In this document: one piece after another, positions 7,771 to 16,620 of the stretch
Layout: each line of letters opens with the position of its first letter
How positions within the stretch are numbered: position 1 is the stretch's first letter
Source: Desulfacinum sp.
GTDB lineage: Bacteria; Desulfobacterota; Syntrophobacteria; Syntrophobacterales; DSM-9756
Assembly: GCA_014359885.1 (NCBI GenBank)
Contig: JACIYN010000040.1
Span: 1 to 42,851 of the forward strand
Direction of reading: 5' to 3'
DNA: 42,851 nt
Notes under the pieces: generated by a model
Seen by the model: only the letters and a program-made list of their open reading frames with translations
What the model was told of the DNA's origin: nothing
Databases searched by the model: none
Position numbers and translations under genes: made by a program

Positions 7771-9042
7771 TCAGGCTTGAGGATGGGGCACCGAACGCCG
7801 TCCCAGCCGCGAAAGAAGCCAGTAGACGATGCCTGCGCCCAGAAGTCCCGGAAGGGACGATCCCACGGGCCACGCGGCCTGGAGGGCCCACTGGTAGATG
7901 CCGAAGCCCACGGCCCAGGCCGACACCGCCCGGGGGTTGACGCCGCCCGTGTACCAGTAGTCCCCGCGCCCTTGCAGCGCCGCCCCGTCATAGTGCATGC
8001 GCCGAACCACGAAGTAGTCCGTCAGCACCACGCCGAAGATGGGGCAGAAAAGCGACCCGATGAAGAGCAGGAAGTTTTCGTACTGGGTCACCGGGAAGAC
8101 CAGCGCCAAGAGGGTCCCCAGAAGACCCCCCAGCACGATGCCGCGTTTTTCCCCAAGCTGCGGGACGATGTTCAGGGCCGAGACGGCCGTTGAGTAAATA
8201 TCCAGGAAGGTGGTGGTGAACGTGGAAAAGACCACGACGATCAGCGCCGGCACCACCCAGCCCATCTGCGCCATGAGCTCCAGAACGATTCCCGACGGAT
8301 CTCCGGCGCCTGTGGCCAACGCGGCGGCGAGCCCCAAGCCGTACATCCAGGAACTGACCACGAAGTAACCCCACCATGTTCCCCAAAAGCAGGGCCCGGT
8401 CCGCGTGGAAAAGCGGGAGTAGTCCGAAACCAGGGGCAGCCAGGAGATGGGCATGGCGATGGCCAAGTCAAGACCGACCATGAACCCCATTTCCGACGGC
8501 CTGGCCGGAACCGCCAGCAGGTCCTTCAGGGGATACTTGGCCAGCAGCACCCAGGTCATGATCCCGCACAGAACCAGCAGACCGGTGACACTCACGGAAT
8601 GCAGCCATTTCCAGTGGCGCTGTCCGCCCAGGGCCCACAGGGTGGTGACGGCACCCGACACGACAATCCAAAGCCCGGGGCTGGACAGGGCAAGCGCTTC
8701 CCGGACCAGATTGTGCGCCGCCTCTCCGCAGATGAGCAGCATCACCGCGGTCCAGCCCACCAGCTGGATGATGTTGAGAAGCGACGGCAGATACGAGCCG
8801 CGGACCCCGAAGGACGGCCGCAGCCCCACCATGGTGGGAATGCCTTCCCGACTTCCGATGATCCCTCCCAAGGCCAGGAAGGTGTTGCCCACGGCATGTC
8901 CCAAAAGAACCGCCAGCAGCCCGGCCGCCAGCCCCAAGGGGACCACCAGTCCTCCCGCCCAAATTTCGGCGAGCGAAACGCCGGCTCCGGCCCACAGAAG
9001 AAAGTAGTCCACACCGCCCATCTTTCGTTCCGAACTCTGCAT
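7771..9042 (-). CDS. NCS1-type nucleobase/hydroxymethylpyrimidine permease (CytX-like)
   Basis: A 423-residue membrane transporter with about 12 hydrophobic segments, of the cytosine-permease (NCS1) superfamily. Characteristic stretches are the opening LLWAGAGVSLAEIWAGG, the N-terminal PSFGVRG loop and SWLPLVSDYSRF in mid-protein. It most resembles CytX proteins, thought to import the thiamin pyrimidine HMP, but the substrate cannot be fixed from sequence. I saw no TPP riboswitch in the 120 bp upstream, which weakens a thiamin link. That region has only a small hairpin (TTCGCTGAAGCGAA) and one or two 7-bp repeat units. Confidence 0.78.
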   Translation of the reverse strand: MQSSERKMGGVDYFLLWAGAGVSLAEIWAGGLVVPLGLAAGLLAVLLGHAVGNTFLALGGIIGSREGIPTMVGLRPSFGVRGSYLPSLLNIIQLVGWTAVMLLICGEAAHNLVREALALSSPGLWIVVSGAVTTLWALGGQRHWKWLHSVSVTGLLVLCGIMTWVLLAKYPLKDLLAVPARPSEMGFMVGLDLAIAMPISWLPLVSDYSRFSTRTGPCFWGTWWGYFVVSSWMYGLGLAAALATGAGDPSGIVLELMAQMGWVVPALIVVVFSTFTTTFLDIYSTAVSALNIVPQLGEKRGIVLGGLLGTLLALVFPVTQYENFLLFIGSLFCPIFGVVLTDYFVVRRMHYDGAALQGRGDYWYTGGVNPRAVSAWAVGFGIYQWALQAAWPVGSSLPGLLGAGIVYWLLSRLGRRSVPHPQA

Positions 9043-9168
9043 CTGTCTCCCCTCGTCACTCCCCTTACGGGTTAAGTCCCAACACAGGAGTTCGCTTCAG
9101 CGAATCCCGAAACACTCCCGGCCCATAAGGCGACCTTTCGTTTCGGGCGGGAGGTGGGTTTTTCCGCG

Positions 9169-9816
9169 TCAGTCCATATCTTCCGGGCTGCGTCTTTTCA
9201 CATACAGCCCCTCTTCCAGGTAGATGGCCTTCACCACACCTTCCAGGTCCTTTGGGCGCACGGAGGTGTGGACCTTGAGAAGTTCCAGGGCCTTTTCCAG
9301 AAACCGGCAGCCGGCTTCCAGGGTCGGGGTGCACAGGCAACCGGACAGCGTATAATAGCCCCACACCCGAAACGAAAGGGGGTAGTCTTCCCTTTCCGAA
9401 AGTTCCAGAAACTCATAGACGGTGCTCTCCCCGCCTTGAAAAGGACCCCGGGGCGTCGCGATCGGCAGGGGCACCTCTTCGGCGATCACCTCCATCCCGT
9501 GGCGCTCCCGAAGATACAACCGGAGCTCCCACACCTCCTCCTCCGTGAGATACCGAAGGACCTCCTCCCGGGCCGTCTTTCGCTTGTGTTCATCCAACGA
9601 ATCGTAGTCCGCCACCAGGCTTTCCAGGGGCGCCACGGGCTCGGACCGGTCCAGCCGATACCAGTTGAAGCGGACGTGGTAGTAAGTGCGTTCCCCCTTT
9701 TGAAGCTCTCCGATGGAGTAAGCCCGGAAGAGGCGCATGGGCCGGATCCCTCCGCTCCCCTCGCCGGACCCGCGCCCACCCCTGATCACATGGAATCGCC
9801 TTGCCATGGCGCGCAT
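9169..9816 (-). CDS. Hypothetical protein, 215 residues
   Basis: I do not recognise a family. The product is soluble, charged and cysteine-poor. After a basic N-terminus, the stretch from MRLFRAYSIGELQKGERTYY looks like the start of a folded domain, followed by EVLRYLTEEEVWELRLYLRERH and a C-terminal half with SFRVWGYYTLSGCLC. The first ATG (9816) follows AGAGGAAA and is used; a second ATG nine bases later and one at residue 27 are possible. It lies alone on the minus strand, upstream of the permease with a gap of about 125 bp, and ends in TGA. Confidence 0.7.
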   Translation of the reverse strand: MRAMARRFHVIRGGRGSGEGSGGIRPMRLFRAYSIGELQKGERTYYHVRFNWYRLDRSEPVAPLESLVADYDSLDEHKRKTAREEVLRYLTEEEVWELRLYLRERHGMEVIAEEVPLPIATPRGPFQGGESTVYEFLELSEREDYPLSFRVWGYYTLSGCLCTPTLEAGCRFLEKALELLKVHTSVRPKDLEGVVKAIYLEEGLYVKRRSPEDMD

Positions 9817-9893
9817 TTTCCTCTACCTAACAATCATGGCCAAGCCCGCCTCCCCGCATGGAAAAAGAGGTCGCCATGCGAGGGGCTTTTCGG

Positions 9894-9943
9894 TGGGAGC
9901 CGGCTTGCCGGCGATCCCGATCGCAGCCAAGGCCGCTCCTACA
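9894..9943. repeat. REP-like imperfect palindrome
   Basis: GGGAGCCGGCTTGCCGGCGATC and, inverted, AGGAGCGGCCTTGGCTGCGATC are separated by CC and match at about 17 of 22 positions. Sequences of the form GTAGGAGCGGC...TTG are typical of REP elements in pseudomonads and xanthomonads; that likeness is from memory. It lies just upstream of the GGDEF gene. Confidence 0.6.
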
Positions 9944-10012
9944 AAGAAACGAGGAGGCCGTTCTTTCACGTTGGACTCGTTTGAGCCCCCATGGCCTGGA
10001 AAGCGGTAGAAC

Positions 10013-11056
10013 ATGTACGACATCGAGCTCATACTGGAAAACGCCAAGAGAAACGAAGAGATCGCTCGGAAACTCTTCGATGTGGAGGTATGCATCCTCT
10101 CCATCGCCAACTTCCACGACCTCTTGGAACGCCTCCTACATCTCATTGAAACCAAATTCCGGATCCCCTACGTTTGGCTTTCCCTCGTGGACAGCCGTCT
10201 CTTTGCGCCGGCCATGGACCCCCTGCAGCGCTCACCGCATCTCAGACACCGCCTGAACCTGGCCTCCCTGAAAGACCTTCTGGATGTGGTGGGCTCCGAC
10301 GGAACCCCTGTGCTGGCCAACAACGATCTGCGTCGCTTCTACAAACTCTTTCCCAAGGATCAAGCCTACGCCATCGGCTCCATCGCCGTGGCCCCCCTCA
10401 CCCTGGATGGGGACGTCATCGGCACCCTCAATCTGGCCGACACCAGCCCCCAGCGCTTTCAACCGGACATGGATACCTTTTTCCTATCACAGCTGGGCGT
10501 CAAGGTCTCCATTTGCTTCTCCAATGTGCTTTCCAGGGAAAAACTGAAATTCCTGGCCACCCGGGACCCCCTCACGGGCCTTCCCAATCGCCGGGAGTTG
10601 GAATCCCACCTGCGTCGGGAATGCAAGCGGGCCGCCCGCTATGGCACACCGCTTTCCGTAGTTTTCCTCGATTGTGATGATTTCAAGAAAATCAACGACC
10701 GATACGGCCACGACGCCGGGGACGCCTTCCTGCGGCACGTGGCGGACACCTTGCGGGAGTCGCTTCGGGAAGAGGATCTCGTGGCCCGGTTTGCCGGCGA
10801 CGAATTCGTCCTGGTGCTGCCCAATCAGGGTGAGGAGGAGGCCCTGCGGGTCATGGATCGCCTCTCGCAAACACTGAGCGCCCGGCACCTGACCTACGAA
10901 GGCCAGCGCATCCGGGGCACCTTGAGCTTCGGGATCGCCGTCTGCCAAAGCGGCGCCACCCCCCCGGACGCTCTCCTCCGGGAAGCCGACGCCGCCCTTT
11001 ATGAGCACAAGAAAACCAAAAAGATCCGCGCCAAAGAAGGCCTGGAGCCGCGATAA
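10013..11056 (+). CDS. GAF-like sensor with GGDEF (diguanylate cyclase) domain
   Basis: A 347-residue protein. Residues up to about 180 resemble a DUF484/GAF-type sensory module. The C-terminal part is a GGDEF domain that makes cyclic di-GMP from GTP: DPLTGLPNRRELE, DCDDFKKINDRYGHDAGD, then RFAGDEFVLVLP. The signature reads AGDEF rather than GGDEF, a variant found in active cyclases. An intact RxxD inhibitory site (REED) lies five residues before it, so product inhibition is expected. There is no membrane segment, so it is probably cytosolic. It ends in TAA. Confidence 0.9.
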   Translation: MYDIELILENAKRNEEIARKLFDVEVCILSIANFHDLLERLLHLIETKFRIPYVWLSLVDSRLFAPAMDPLQRSPHLRHRLNLASLKDLLDVVGSDGTPVLANNDLRRFYKLFPKDQAYAIGSIAVAPLTLDGDVIGTLNLADTSPQRFQPDMDTFFLSQLGVKVSICFSNVLSREKLKFLATRDPLTGLPNRRELESHLRRECKRAARYGTPLSVVFLDCDDFKKINDRYGHDAGDAFLRHVADTLRESLREEDLVARFAGDEFVLVLPNQGEEEALRVMDRLSQTLSARHLTYEGQRIRGTLSFGIAVCQSGATPPDALLREADAALYEHKKTKKIRAKEGLEPR

Positions 11057-11113
11057 GAAACCGGTGGGAGAGGAAAGAGGCATCGACCGAATGCGCCGAT
11101 CCTCTCCGCTGGC

Positions 11114-11143
11114 CGTAGGGGCGAATAATCATTCGCCCCTACG
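11114..11143. repeat. Perfect 13-bp inverted repeat
   Basis: CGTAGGGGCGAAT and its exact complement ATTCGCCCCTACG are separated by AATC. It is too clean and isolated to be chance. There is no T-run after it, so it is not an obvious terminator; a dispersed palindromic repeat is more likely. It sits 58 bp after the GGDEF gene. The rest of 11057-11344 shows no gene. Confidence 0.7.
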
Positions 11144-11344
11144 ACTGTGGCTAAAAGGCAGGGTCGCCAAAGGCACAAAACCCGGTCCGAACGCACTCTT
11201 GGGAGCGGGTCCGAGAACGGTTCTGCGGGTCAAAAGGCCGTGAATTTTCCATTCCCTTAATACCCGCGGCGCGTAAGCTCTTCCGCGGCCCTAAGGGCTG
11301 CGCTCCAAGAAAAGCGCTTCTCCCCAAGCATTTTGGACAGCCTC

Positions 11345-11920
11345 CTATGCGAGGCGTTTCTCCAGTGCATCGAGCACCTGCTTTTCAAATCTTTCCGGTG
11401 CATCCTTGGGCCCGAGGGCCTTCTTTTTTCGGCCGAAGATCTCAATCGCATGGGAAGTTGTCTTCATATATAAGCGATACACCCAGCGCCGCGGGTTGTC
11501 GTCCAGCGTCACGGCCACATAATTCTTGGTCTGCCGGGGCACCAGCTCCACTCCGGCGGGAAGACGACGCCGCAAAGTCGCACCGAGTTCTCGCAACCAT
11601 TTGTCCTCCATCGCCCCCTTGTCGTCCGCTGCCTCTTCCTTCAACGGAGGTGCCAGCTCCCCCTTCGGTCCCTCTTCCGGGGAAGGAATCGCCTCAGCCG
11701 ACTCCTTCATGGGCGGCTCGCCGTCAGCCGCTTTTTTCATGGATTCTTGAGAAACCGTCTCATCCGTAGGCGTAGAAGCACCCTCCTCGGCGGGGGATGC
11801 CCCTTCCATTCGGGGACCTTCCGAGGGGGGAGTGGAAACCATGGATCTTTGCTTGGAAGTTTGAAAGGCGATGAAGAGCATTCCCAGGAAACTAACGACA
11901 AAGAAGATGATTGGCTTCAT
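11345..11920 (-). CDS. Hypothetical membrane-anchored protein
   Basis: A 191-residue product not assigned to a family. An N-terminal hydrophobic helix (MKPIIFFVVSFLGMLFIAF) is followed by about 90 residues of low-complexity Pro/Glu/Ser/Ala linker and a folded C-terminal region (KWLRELGATLRRRLPAGVEL ... NPRRWVYRLYMKTTSHAIEIFG). It is likely anchored in the inner membrane with its C-terminus outside. The ATG at 11920 follows GGAGGAGCC; an in-frame TTG nine codons upstream would place that ribosome site inside the gene. It ends in TAG. A good promoter lies 61 bp upstream. Confidence 0.72.
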   Translation of the reverse strand: MKPIIFFVVSFLGMLFIAFQTSKQRSMVSTPPSEGPRMEGASPAEEGASTPTDETVSQESMKKAADGEPPMKESAEAIPSPEEGPKGELAPPLKEEAADDKGAMEDKWLRELGATLRRRLPAGVELVPRQTKNYVAVTLDDNPRRWVYRLYMKTTSHAIEIFGRKKKALGPKDAPERFEKQVLDALEKRLA

Positions 11921-11980
11921 GAAAAGGGCTCCTCCGTAGTTATTCAAAGTTTTCCCACAACATCAGACACATAACTGGGA

Positions 11981-12009
11981 TAGTTACGGCACCTTTTCGA
12001 TTCTGTCAA
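11981..12009 (-). promoter_or_regulatory. Sigma-70-type promoter of the gene at 11345-11920
   Basis: On the minus strand, TTGACA (12004-12009), a 17-bp spacer and TAACTA (11981-11986), in a locally AT-rich stretch upstream of the anchored hypothetical protein. The rest of 11921-12177 holds no gene that I can support. Confidence 0.65.
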
Positions 12010-12177
12010 TAAAAACGGCGATCTTCGGCGGGCACCATTGGACCGGGACCATCATCGCAGTCCGGAAGGCACCATCGATTGAAGATATGAAAAGGCAAAA
12101 AGACGTATGGATCGGAATCCGGGATGGAAATTCTTTCACGAGGCAAGATTTTGGATATTTCGATACCGGCTCCTCAT

Positions 12178-13644
12178 TTAAAGGAAAAAGTAGAAGGTGG
12201 CCCCCTCTCCTTGGGTTCCTTCAGCCCAGATGGTGCCCCCATGCCGCTCAACGATTCGCTGAACCGTGGCCAGTCCGATCCCGGTCCCCGGAAGGCGGCC
12301 CCTGGAGTGGAGCCGCGGGAAAGGACGGAAGAGTTTGTCCGCGTATTTCCCGTCGAAGCCCACCCCGTTATCCCGCACAAACAAGGCGCCCTTTCCGCCC
12401 ACCTCCGTCCTTCCGAATTCAATCACCGCCTGGCGCCGATTCGCTGTGAACTTCCAGGCATTTTCCAAAAGATTCTGCACCAGGACGCGCAACAGGACGG
12501 GATCCCCTTCCACCTCCAAATCAGGCGCAATCCGAAAGACCACCTCCCTGCCCGGATCCTGAGCGGTCAGCATCTCGGCCGTTTCCCGCGCCAGCTCGCT
12601 TAGATCCACCCGTTCGCGGGCCACTTCCACCCTCGATATCCGGGAAAGCTCCAGCAGGGCCTCGATCATCTGGTTCATGCGCTTCACAGCAGAGCGAACA
12701 TGGTCCAGGTACTCCACGCCCCGATCGTCCAGGCGGTCCCGGTATTCCTTGTGGAGGATCCCGCTGAACCCCTCGATGGCTCGAAGAGGAGCCCGCAAAT
12801 CGTGGGACACCGAATAGGAAAACGCTTCCAGTTGCCGGAGCTTGGCGTGGTACAAAACCCCGAAGAGCGCGAGCGCGAGAGCCGCACCCAGCCCCCGAAA
12901 CCACCACGTCAGCCGCCAGGCCGGTTTGACCTCGAGCGCAAGGGCCGTTCCCTCCTCGTTCCACACCCCGTCGTTGTTGGCTGCTTTTACGCGAAAGACA
13001 TATCGACCCGGCGGAAGGTGTGCGTAGGTGGCAAAGCGCCGGGAGCTGTCCACATGGTTCCAGTCCTTGTCCAGCCCCTCCAGCTTGTAGGCGTACCGGT
13101 TCTTTTCGGGAGAACGGAAGTTGAGGGCCGAAAACCGGAAAAAAACCACGGACTGTTCATGGGTGAGCACGATCTTTTGGGTGAATGGCAACGATTGCTG
13201 AAGGGGAGAGGCGTCTCCGATGCGCACCGGGCGGTTAAAAATCAGCAGGTCCGTCAATACCACCGGTGGCTTGTAAGGATTTTCCCGGATTCTTTCGGGA
13301 AAGAACGCGTTGAATCCCCGGATACCGCCGAAGAGAAGTTCCCGGCCCGTTGGGGTTGCGGCCGTCGTGGAAAAAGGGGACGCATTCGTAGGCGTCGAAC
13401 CGGTTGAGTCCGAACCGCGTTCCCACCCACAGGAATCCTTCCCTTCCCGATCCTGAAGGACACTGAGCGCATGGCTGTGGGAGAGTCCCTGGCCGGGTCC
13501 CAGGTTACGCACGGAGAAAGTCGAGGGCGCCGCCGTCGTTCCCACAAGGCTCCCATTGAAGTCGGCCTGACTTCCTCCGGCGTAACCAGCGAGCAGCAGC
13601 AAGACAACCCACGCGGCCAAACGCGATCGAATCCCTGGTTTCAC
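12178..13644 (-). CDS. Hybrid-propeller sensor histidine kinase with the propeller excised (possible pseudogene)
   Basis: A 488-residue remnant of a periplasmic two-component sensor. A signal peptide (to about residue 27) leads into the first propeller repeat (LGPGQGLSHSHALSVLQDREG). The reading frame then slips: the expected FLWVGTRFGLNRFDAYE lies in another frame at about 13370-13430. The original frame resumes at GRELLFGGIRGFNAFFPERI, normally the end of a seven-bladed propeller. A Y_Y_Y domain, a transmembrane helix, a HisKA box (SHDLRAPL) and an ATPase domain (NLLENAWKF, DNGVGF, GTGIGL) follow intact. Full-length relatives are about 1,000 residues. A deletion plus a frameshift have removed nearly all of the sensor while keeping one open frame. 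No response regulator is adjacent. Confidence 0.75.
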   Translation of the reverse strand: MKPGIRSRLAAWVVLLLLAGYAGGSQADFNGSLVGTTAAPSTFSVRNLGPGQGLSHSHALSVLQDREGKDSCGWERGSDSTGSTPTNASPFSTTAATPTGRELLFGGIRGFNAFFPERIRENPYKPPVVLTDLLIFNRPVRIGDASPLQQSLPFTQKIVLTHEQSVVFFRFSALNFRSPEKNRYAYKLEGLDKDWNHVDSSRRFATYAHLPPGRYVFRVKAANNDGVWNEEGTALALEVKPAWRLTWWFRGLGAALALALFGVLYHAKLRQLEAFSYSVSHDLRAPLRAIEGFSGILHKEYRDRLDDRGVEYLDHVRSAVKRMNQMIEALLELSRISRVEVARERVDLSELARETAEMLTAQDPGREVVFRIAPDLEVEGDPVLLRVLVQNLLENAWKFTANRRQAVIEFGRTEVGGKGALFVRDNGVGFDGKYADKLFRPFPRLHSRGRLPGTGIGLATVQRIVERHGGTIWAEGTQGEGATFYFFL

Positions 13645-13675
13645 CTTGAAAACCCCGTGCGCCCCCCTTCTGGGA

Positions 13676-13867
13676 TTATTTTCGAACGGAGAAAAGAGAG
13701 TCGGCCTTGCAGTCGCCCGTCTGCTCCTTCACCTCGCACTCCTTGCAGAACGTTCCGTATTCCGGCCGGCTCTGCCTCTTGATGACATCCTGTCCGGAAG
13801 GGTACTGGGAACAATTGGAGCACCAATGCCACGTCTGGCTGTCCTCCTTACGGCGATAGACCACCAT
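13676..13867 (-). CDS. Small zinc-ribbon protein
   Basis: A 63-residue protein with two CxxC pairs (WHWCSNC and FCKEC) spaced as in a zinc ribbon, plus one more cysteine near the C-terminus. The start is marked by a very strong AAGGAGGAGAGCC before ATG GTG GTC; a longer open frame to 13951 lacks such a site. It lies just upstream of the histidine kinase on the same strand with a 31-bp gap, so they may be co-transcribed. The role is unknown. Confidence 0.7.
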   Translation of the reverse strand: MVVYRRKEDSQTWHWCSNCSQYPSGQDVIKRQSRPEYGTFCKECEVKEQTGDCKADSLFSVRK

Positions 13868-14043
13868 GGCTCTCCTCCTTTCTCGCATTCCACCTTGCTT
13901 TCCGCCTACCGGGCACCAATCCCCCGGCGGCCTATGCCCATTGTAACGCACCGGACGCCGACCGCCCAGTCGCAGGGACGACGGACGCAGCAGCTATCGC
14001 TTTCTCCGCCCGCTAACGCCCTAGATTATCTTCCCCTTTTCCC

Positions 14044-14072
14044 TTGACACTCCTGGGGACCAGCGATTACAA
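14044..14072 (+). promoter_or_regulatory. Promoter of tRNA-Leu
   Basis: A perfect TTGACA (14044-14049) and TTACAA (14067-14072) with a 17-bp spacer, ending 25 bp before the mature tRNA-Leu. The -10 box is weak, but position and the perfect -35 box support the call. Confidence 0.6.
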
Positions 14073-14097
14073 GTTCCTGTGCTTCGCTGGGCGCAGT

Positions 14098-14183
14098 GCG
14101 AGAGTGGCGGAATTGGCAAACGCACTGGACTTAGGATCCAGCGCCCTCGGGCTTGGGGGTTCGACTCCCCCCTCTCGCACCAG
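14098..14183 (+). tRNA. tRNA-Leu (anticodon UAG)
   Basis: An 86-nt class II tRNA. The acceptor stem GCGAGAG pairs with CTCTCGC; the anticodon stem CTGGA/TCCAG encloses CTTAGGA with anticodon TAG at 14132-14134; a long variable arm, the T-arm loop TTCGACT and an encoded CCA follow. It reads CUN leucine codons; its anticodon should not be confused with recognition of UAG codons. It precedes tig by about 180 bp. Confidence 0.95.
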
Positions 14184-14364
14184 TGCCGGAAGGACGGTGA
14201 TGGTCAGGCCGACAAACGAAGTCGGGCCCCCGAGCGGCTCACTTCGTTATATTTTTATGGACGTACCGCCCCCGCCCACACTCCGGCCCATGGGGTGTCG
14301 GGACCGCGCGCAACCGGGGGGCGGGCAGGATCATGACAACACAACGGAGAGGGAAGGTTAGATC

Positions 14365-15687
14365 GTGGACATGAAGGTTTCTGTTGCAGATGTGAGCGCA
14401 ACCCAGAAGAAGCTCCAGGTGGTGGTCCCCGCCGACCGGGTTCAGAAGGAGCTGGATCGCCGTTACCGTCAGTTGGCCAAGCAGGTGCGCCTCAAGGGCT
14501 TTCGACCGGGCAAGGTCCCCCGAAAGATCCTCCAATCCTACTACGGCAAGACCGTGGAAGGAGAGGTTTCCAACCAGCTCATCCAGGAAACCTATCCCGA
14601 CGCGCTCAAGGAAGCGGATCTGAAGCCCCTGATGGAAGGCGACGTGGACGACTTTTCCTTCGACGAAGAGGGCACCTTCACCTACACGGCGCTGGTGGAA
14701 GTCCAGCCCGAATTCCAGGTGAGCGACTACCTGGGCCTGGAAGTGGAGAAACCCGACACCACGATCACCGACGAGATGGTGGACCAGGAGCTGGAAAACC
14801 TGCGCGATCGCCATGCCGAGGTAAAATCCGTCGAAGAGGACCGGGAGGCACGGCCCGGGGATGTGGCGGTGGTGGACTTTACGCCGTTTATGGACGGGGA
14901 GCCCTACGAAGAGGGGAAAACCGCCGACTTCAATCTGGAACTGGGAGCGGGCGCCCTGCATCCGGAATTTGACGACGAGGTGGTGGGGCACCGCCCCGGA
15001 GAAACCTTCGAGTTCGACCTCTACTACCCAGAGGATGCCGAGAACAAGGATCTGGCCGGAAAGACCGTCCACTTCCAAGTGACCTTGAAAGAGCTCAAGG
15101 AAAAGGTGCTGCCGGAGCTGAACGATGATTTCGCCAAGAAGGTGGGCGGCCACGAATCCCTGGACGCTCTGAAGGAGGCGCTCCGCGAGCGGCTCCAAAA
15201 ATCCCGGGAACAGGCCGCGGCCATGGCCGTTCGCCAGGCCATCATGGAACAGCTGGTGGAAAAGACCTCCTTTGAAATCTCCGAAAAGGTGGTGGAACGC
15301 GAGATCGACCGGCGGATCCAGCAGTTCGTCCACCAGTTCACCGCCCAGGGCATCAACCTGGACCCCGCCCGGCTCAACACGCCGGAGATCCGCCAGGAAC
15401 AGAGACCCCAGGCGGAACGGGACATCCGGTGGCGGCTCATCGTGGAGCAGATCGCCCGGCAGGAAGGCGTGGAGCTGAGCGACGAGGAAAAGGAAGGGGT
15501 CTATCAGGATGTGGCCCGTCTTTACCGGACCACGGTGGATGATATAAGAGAAAATTATCAGGAAAGCGCCGCGGTGCAGGAACTGATCCAGCACAAGCTG
15601 GAAGAGAAGGTCTTCAAGCTGCTTGAGGACAACGCCGTGGCGATGGCCGCACCCAAGGACCAGGAGCCGGAAGAGGCGGAGGAATAG
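14365..15687 (+). CDS. tig: Trigger factor
   Basis: Trigger factor is the ribosome-bound chaperone and peptidyl-prolyl isomerase that meets nascent chains. The 440-residue product has the ribosome-binding domain with [11 protein letters not shown] (residues 46-56), a PPIase-like central domain starting around [15 protein letters not shown], and a long helical C-terminal domain rich in charged residues. The GTG at 14365 follows GGGAAGG with good spacing; an ATG two codons later is possible. It ends in TAG, with an in-frame TGA three codons on. It forms the classic tig-clpP-clpX-lon protein-quality cluster with its neighbours. Confidence 0.95.
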   Translation: MDMKVSVADVSATQKKLQVVVPADRVQKELDRRYRQLAKQVRLKGFRPGKVPRKILQSYYGKTVEGEVSNQLIQETYPDALKEADLKPLMEGDVDDFSFDEEGTFTYTALVEVQPEFQVSDYLGLEVEKPDTTITDEMVDQELENLRDRHAEVKSVEEDREARPGDVAVVDFTPFMDGEPYEEGKTADFNLELGAGALHPEFDDEVVGHRPGETFEFDLYYPEDAENKDLAGKTVHFQVTLKELKEKVLPELNDDFAKKVGGHESLDALKEALRERLQKSREQAAAMAVRQAIMEQLVEKTSFEISEKVVEREIDRRIQQFVHQFTAQGINLDPARLNTPEIRQEQRPQAERDIRWRLIVEQIARQEGVELSDEEKEGVYQDVARLYRTTVDDIRENYQESAAVQELIQHKLEEKVFKLLEDNAVAMAAPKDQEPEEAEE

Positions 15688-15689
15688 CC

Positions 15690-16298
15690 ATGTCTTTGAT
15701 TCCCATCGTCATCGAACAGAGCAGCCGGGGCGAGCGCGCCTTCGACATCTATTCGCGCCTGCTCCGGGACCGCATCATCTTCTTGGGCACTCCCATCACC
15801 GACGAGGTGGCCAACGTGGTCATCGCCCAGATGCTTTTTCTGGAATCGGAAGATCCGGACAAGGACATCCACTTCTACATCAACTCCCCGGGCGGTCTGG
15901 TGACGGCCGGCCTGGCCATCTACGACACCATGCAATACATCAAGCCGGACGTGTCCACCCTGTGCATGGGCCAGGCCGCCAGCATGGCCGCCGTGCTTCT
16001 GGCCGCCGGCGTCAAGGGAAAGCGCTATGCCCTGCCCCACGCCCGGATCATGCTGCATCAACCCATGGGAGGTTTCCAGGGCCAGGCCACGGATGTGGAC
16101 ATCCAGGCCCGGGAAATCCTGCGGCTTCGGGAGGAGCTCAACAAGATCCTGGCGGACCACACGGGACAGCCCTTGGAGCGGATCGAAAAGGACACGGACC
16201 GGGATTTCTACATGTCCGGCGTTCAGGCCAAGGACTACGGCCTGGTGGACGAGGTGATCGTCAAGAGGGCGGAGGATTCTTCTGAAGGCAGCCACTAA
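15690..16298 (+). CDS. clpP: ATP-dependent Clp protease proteolytic subunit
   Basis: ClpP is the barrel-forming serine peptidase that degrades proteins unfolded by ClpX or ClpA. The 202-residue product has the catalytic serine in [15 protein letters not shown], the histidine in ARIMLHQP and a conserved aspartate downstream ([13 protein letters not shown]). The N-terminus ([25 protein letters not shown]) is typical. It starts two bases after the tig stop, so they share a transcript. A rho-independent terminator follows at 16350, before clpX. Confidence 0.96.
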   Translation: MSLIPIVIEQSSRGERAFDIYSRLLRDRIIFLGTPITDEVANVVIAQMLFLESEDPDKDIHFYINSPGGLVTAGLAIYDTMQYIKPDVSTLCMGQAASMAAVLLAAGVKGKRYALPHARIMLHQPMGGFQGQATDVDIQAREILRLREELNKILADHTGQPLERIEKDTDRDFYMSGVQAKDYGLVDEVIVKRAEDSSEGSH

Positions 16299-16349
16299 GG
16301 CAGAAAGGGCCCCAGCGTTTCCGGCAAGGACGTTCGAAAAGCCCGCCAC

Positions 16350-16382
16350 GGCGGGGGACCTCGGGTCTCCCGCCTCTTTTTT
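16350..16382 (+). terminator. Rho-independent terminator after clpP
   Basis: GGCGGGGGACC, loop TCG, GGTCTCCCGCC (one G-T position), then TCTTTTTT. It ends the tig-clpP transcript and separates it from clpX. Confidence 0.85.
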
Positions 16383-16416
16383 CCCGGCGCCCCCAAGGAT
16401 TTTCACCATCCTTTCA

Positions 16417-16444
16417 TTGACATGGTTCATAATTTGCTTACTAG
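16417..16444 (+). promoter_or_regulatory. Candidate clpX promoter
   Basis: TTGACA (16417-16422), a 16-bp spacer and TACTAG (16439-16444) in an AT-rich pocket, 176 bp upstream of clpX. Other -10 choices nearby are possible. No heat-shock sigma-32 signature was seen. The rest of the 322-bp spacer 16299-16620 holds only the clpP terminator. Confidence 0.5.
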
Positions 16445-16620
16445 TATTGAACAGCATCACCTCGAGGGCGGGTGCGCACCTGCCCATTGATGGGGGCCGC
16501 AACACGCGTTATGATTAGGCAACATCCCAGCTCGTGCGGCTGGCGATCCTAAAGAAAGCACGCACCATTTGCCGGGCCGCTCCCTTTCCGCGGCCCGAGC
16601 CACAACCAGGAGGAACCTCA

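Noticed and set aside
9043..9168. TPP riboswitch upstream of the CytX-like gene
   Set aside because: No CTGAGA-type thi-box core or matching helices; only a small hairpin and repeat units.
14098..14183. tRNA with anticodon UAG as an amber suppressor
   Set aside because: Anticodon UAG pairs with CUA/CUG leucine codons, and the body is a normal class II tRNA-Leu. The amber-reading tRNA is the CUA one at 39302.
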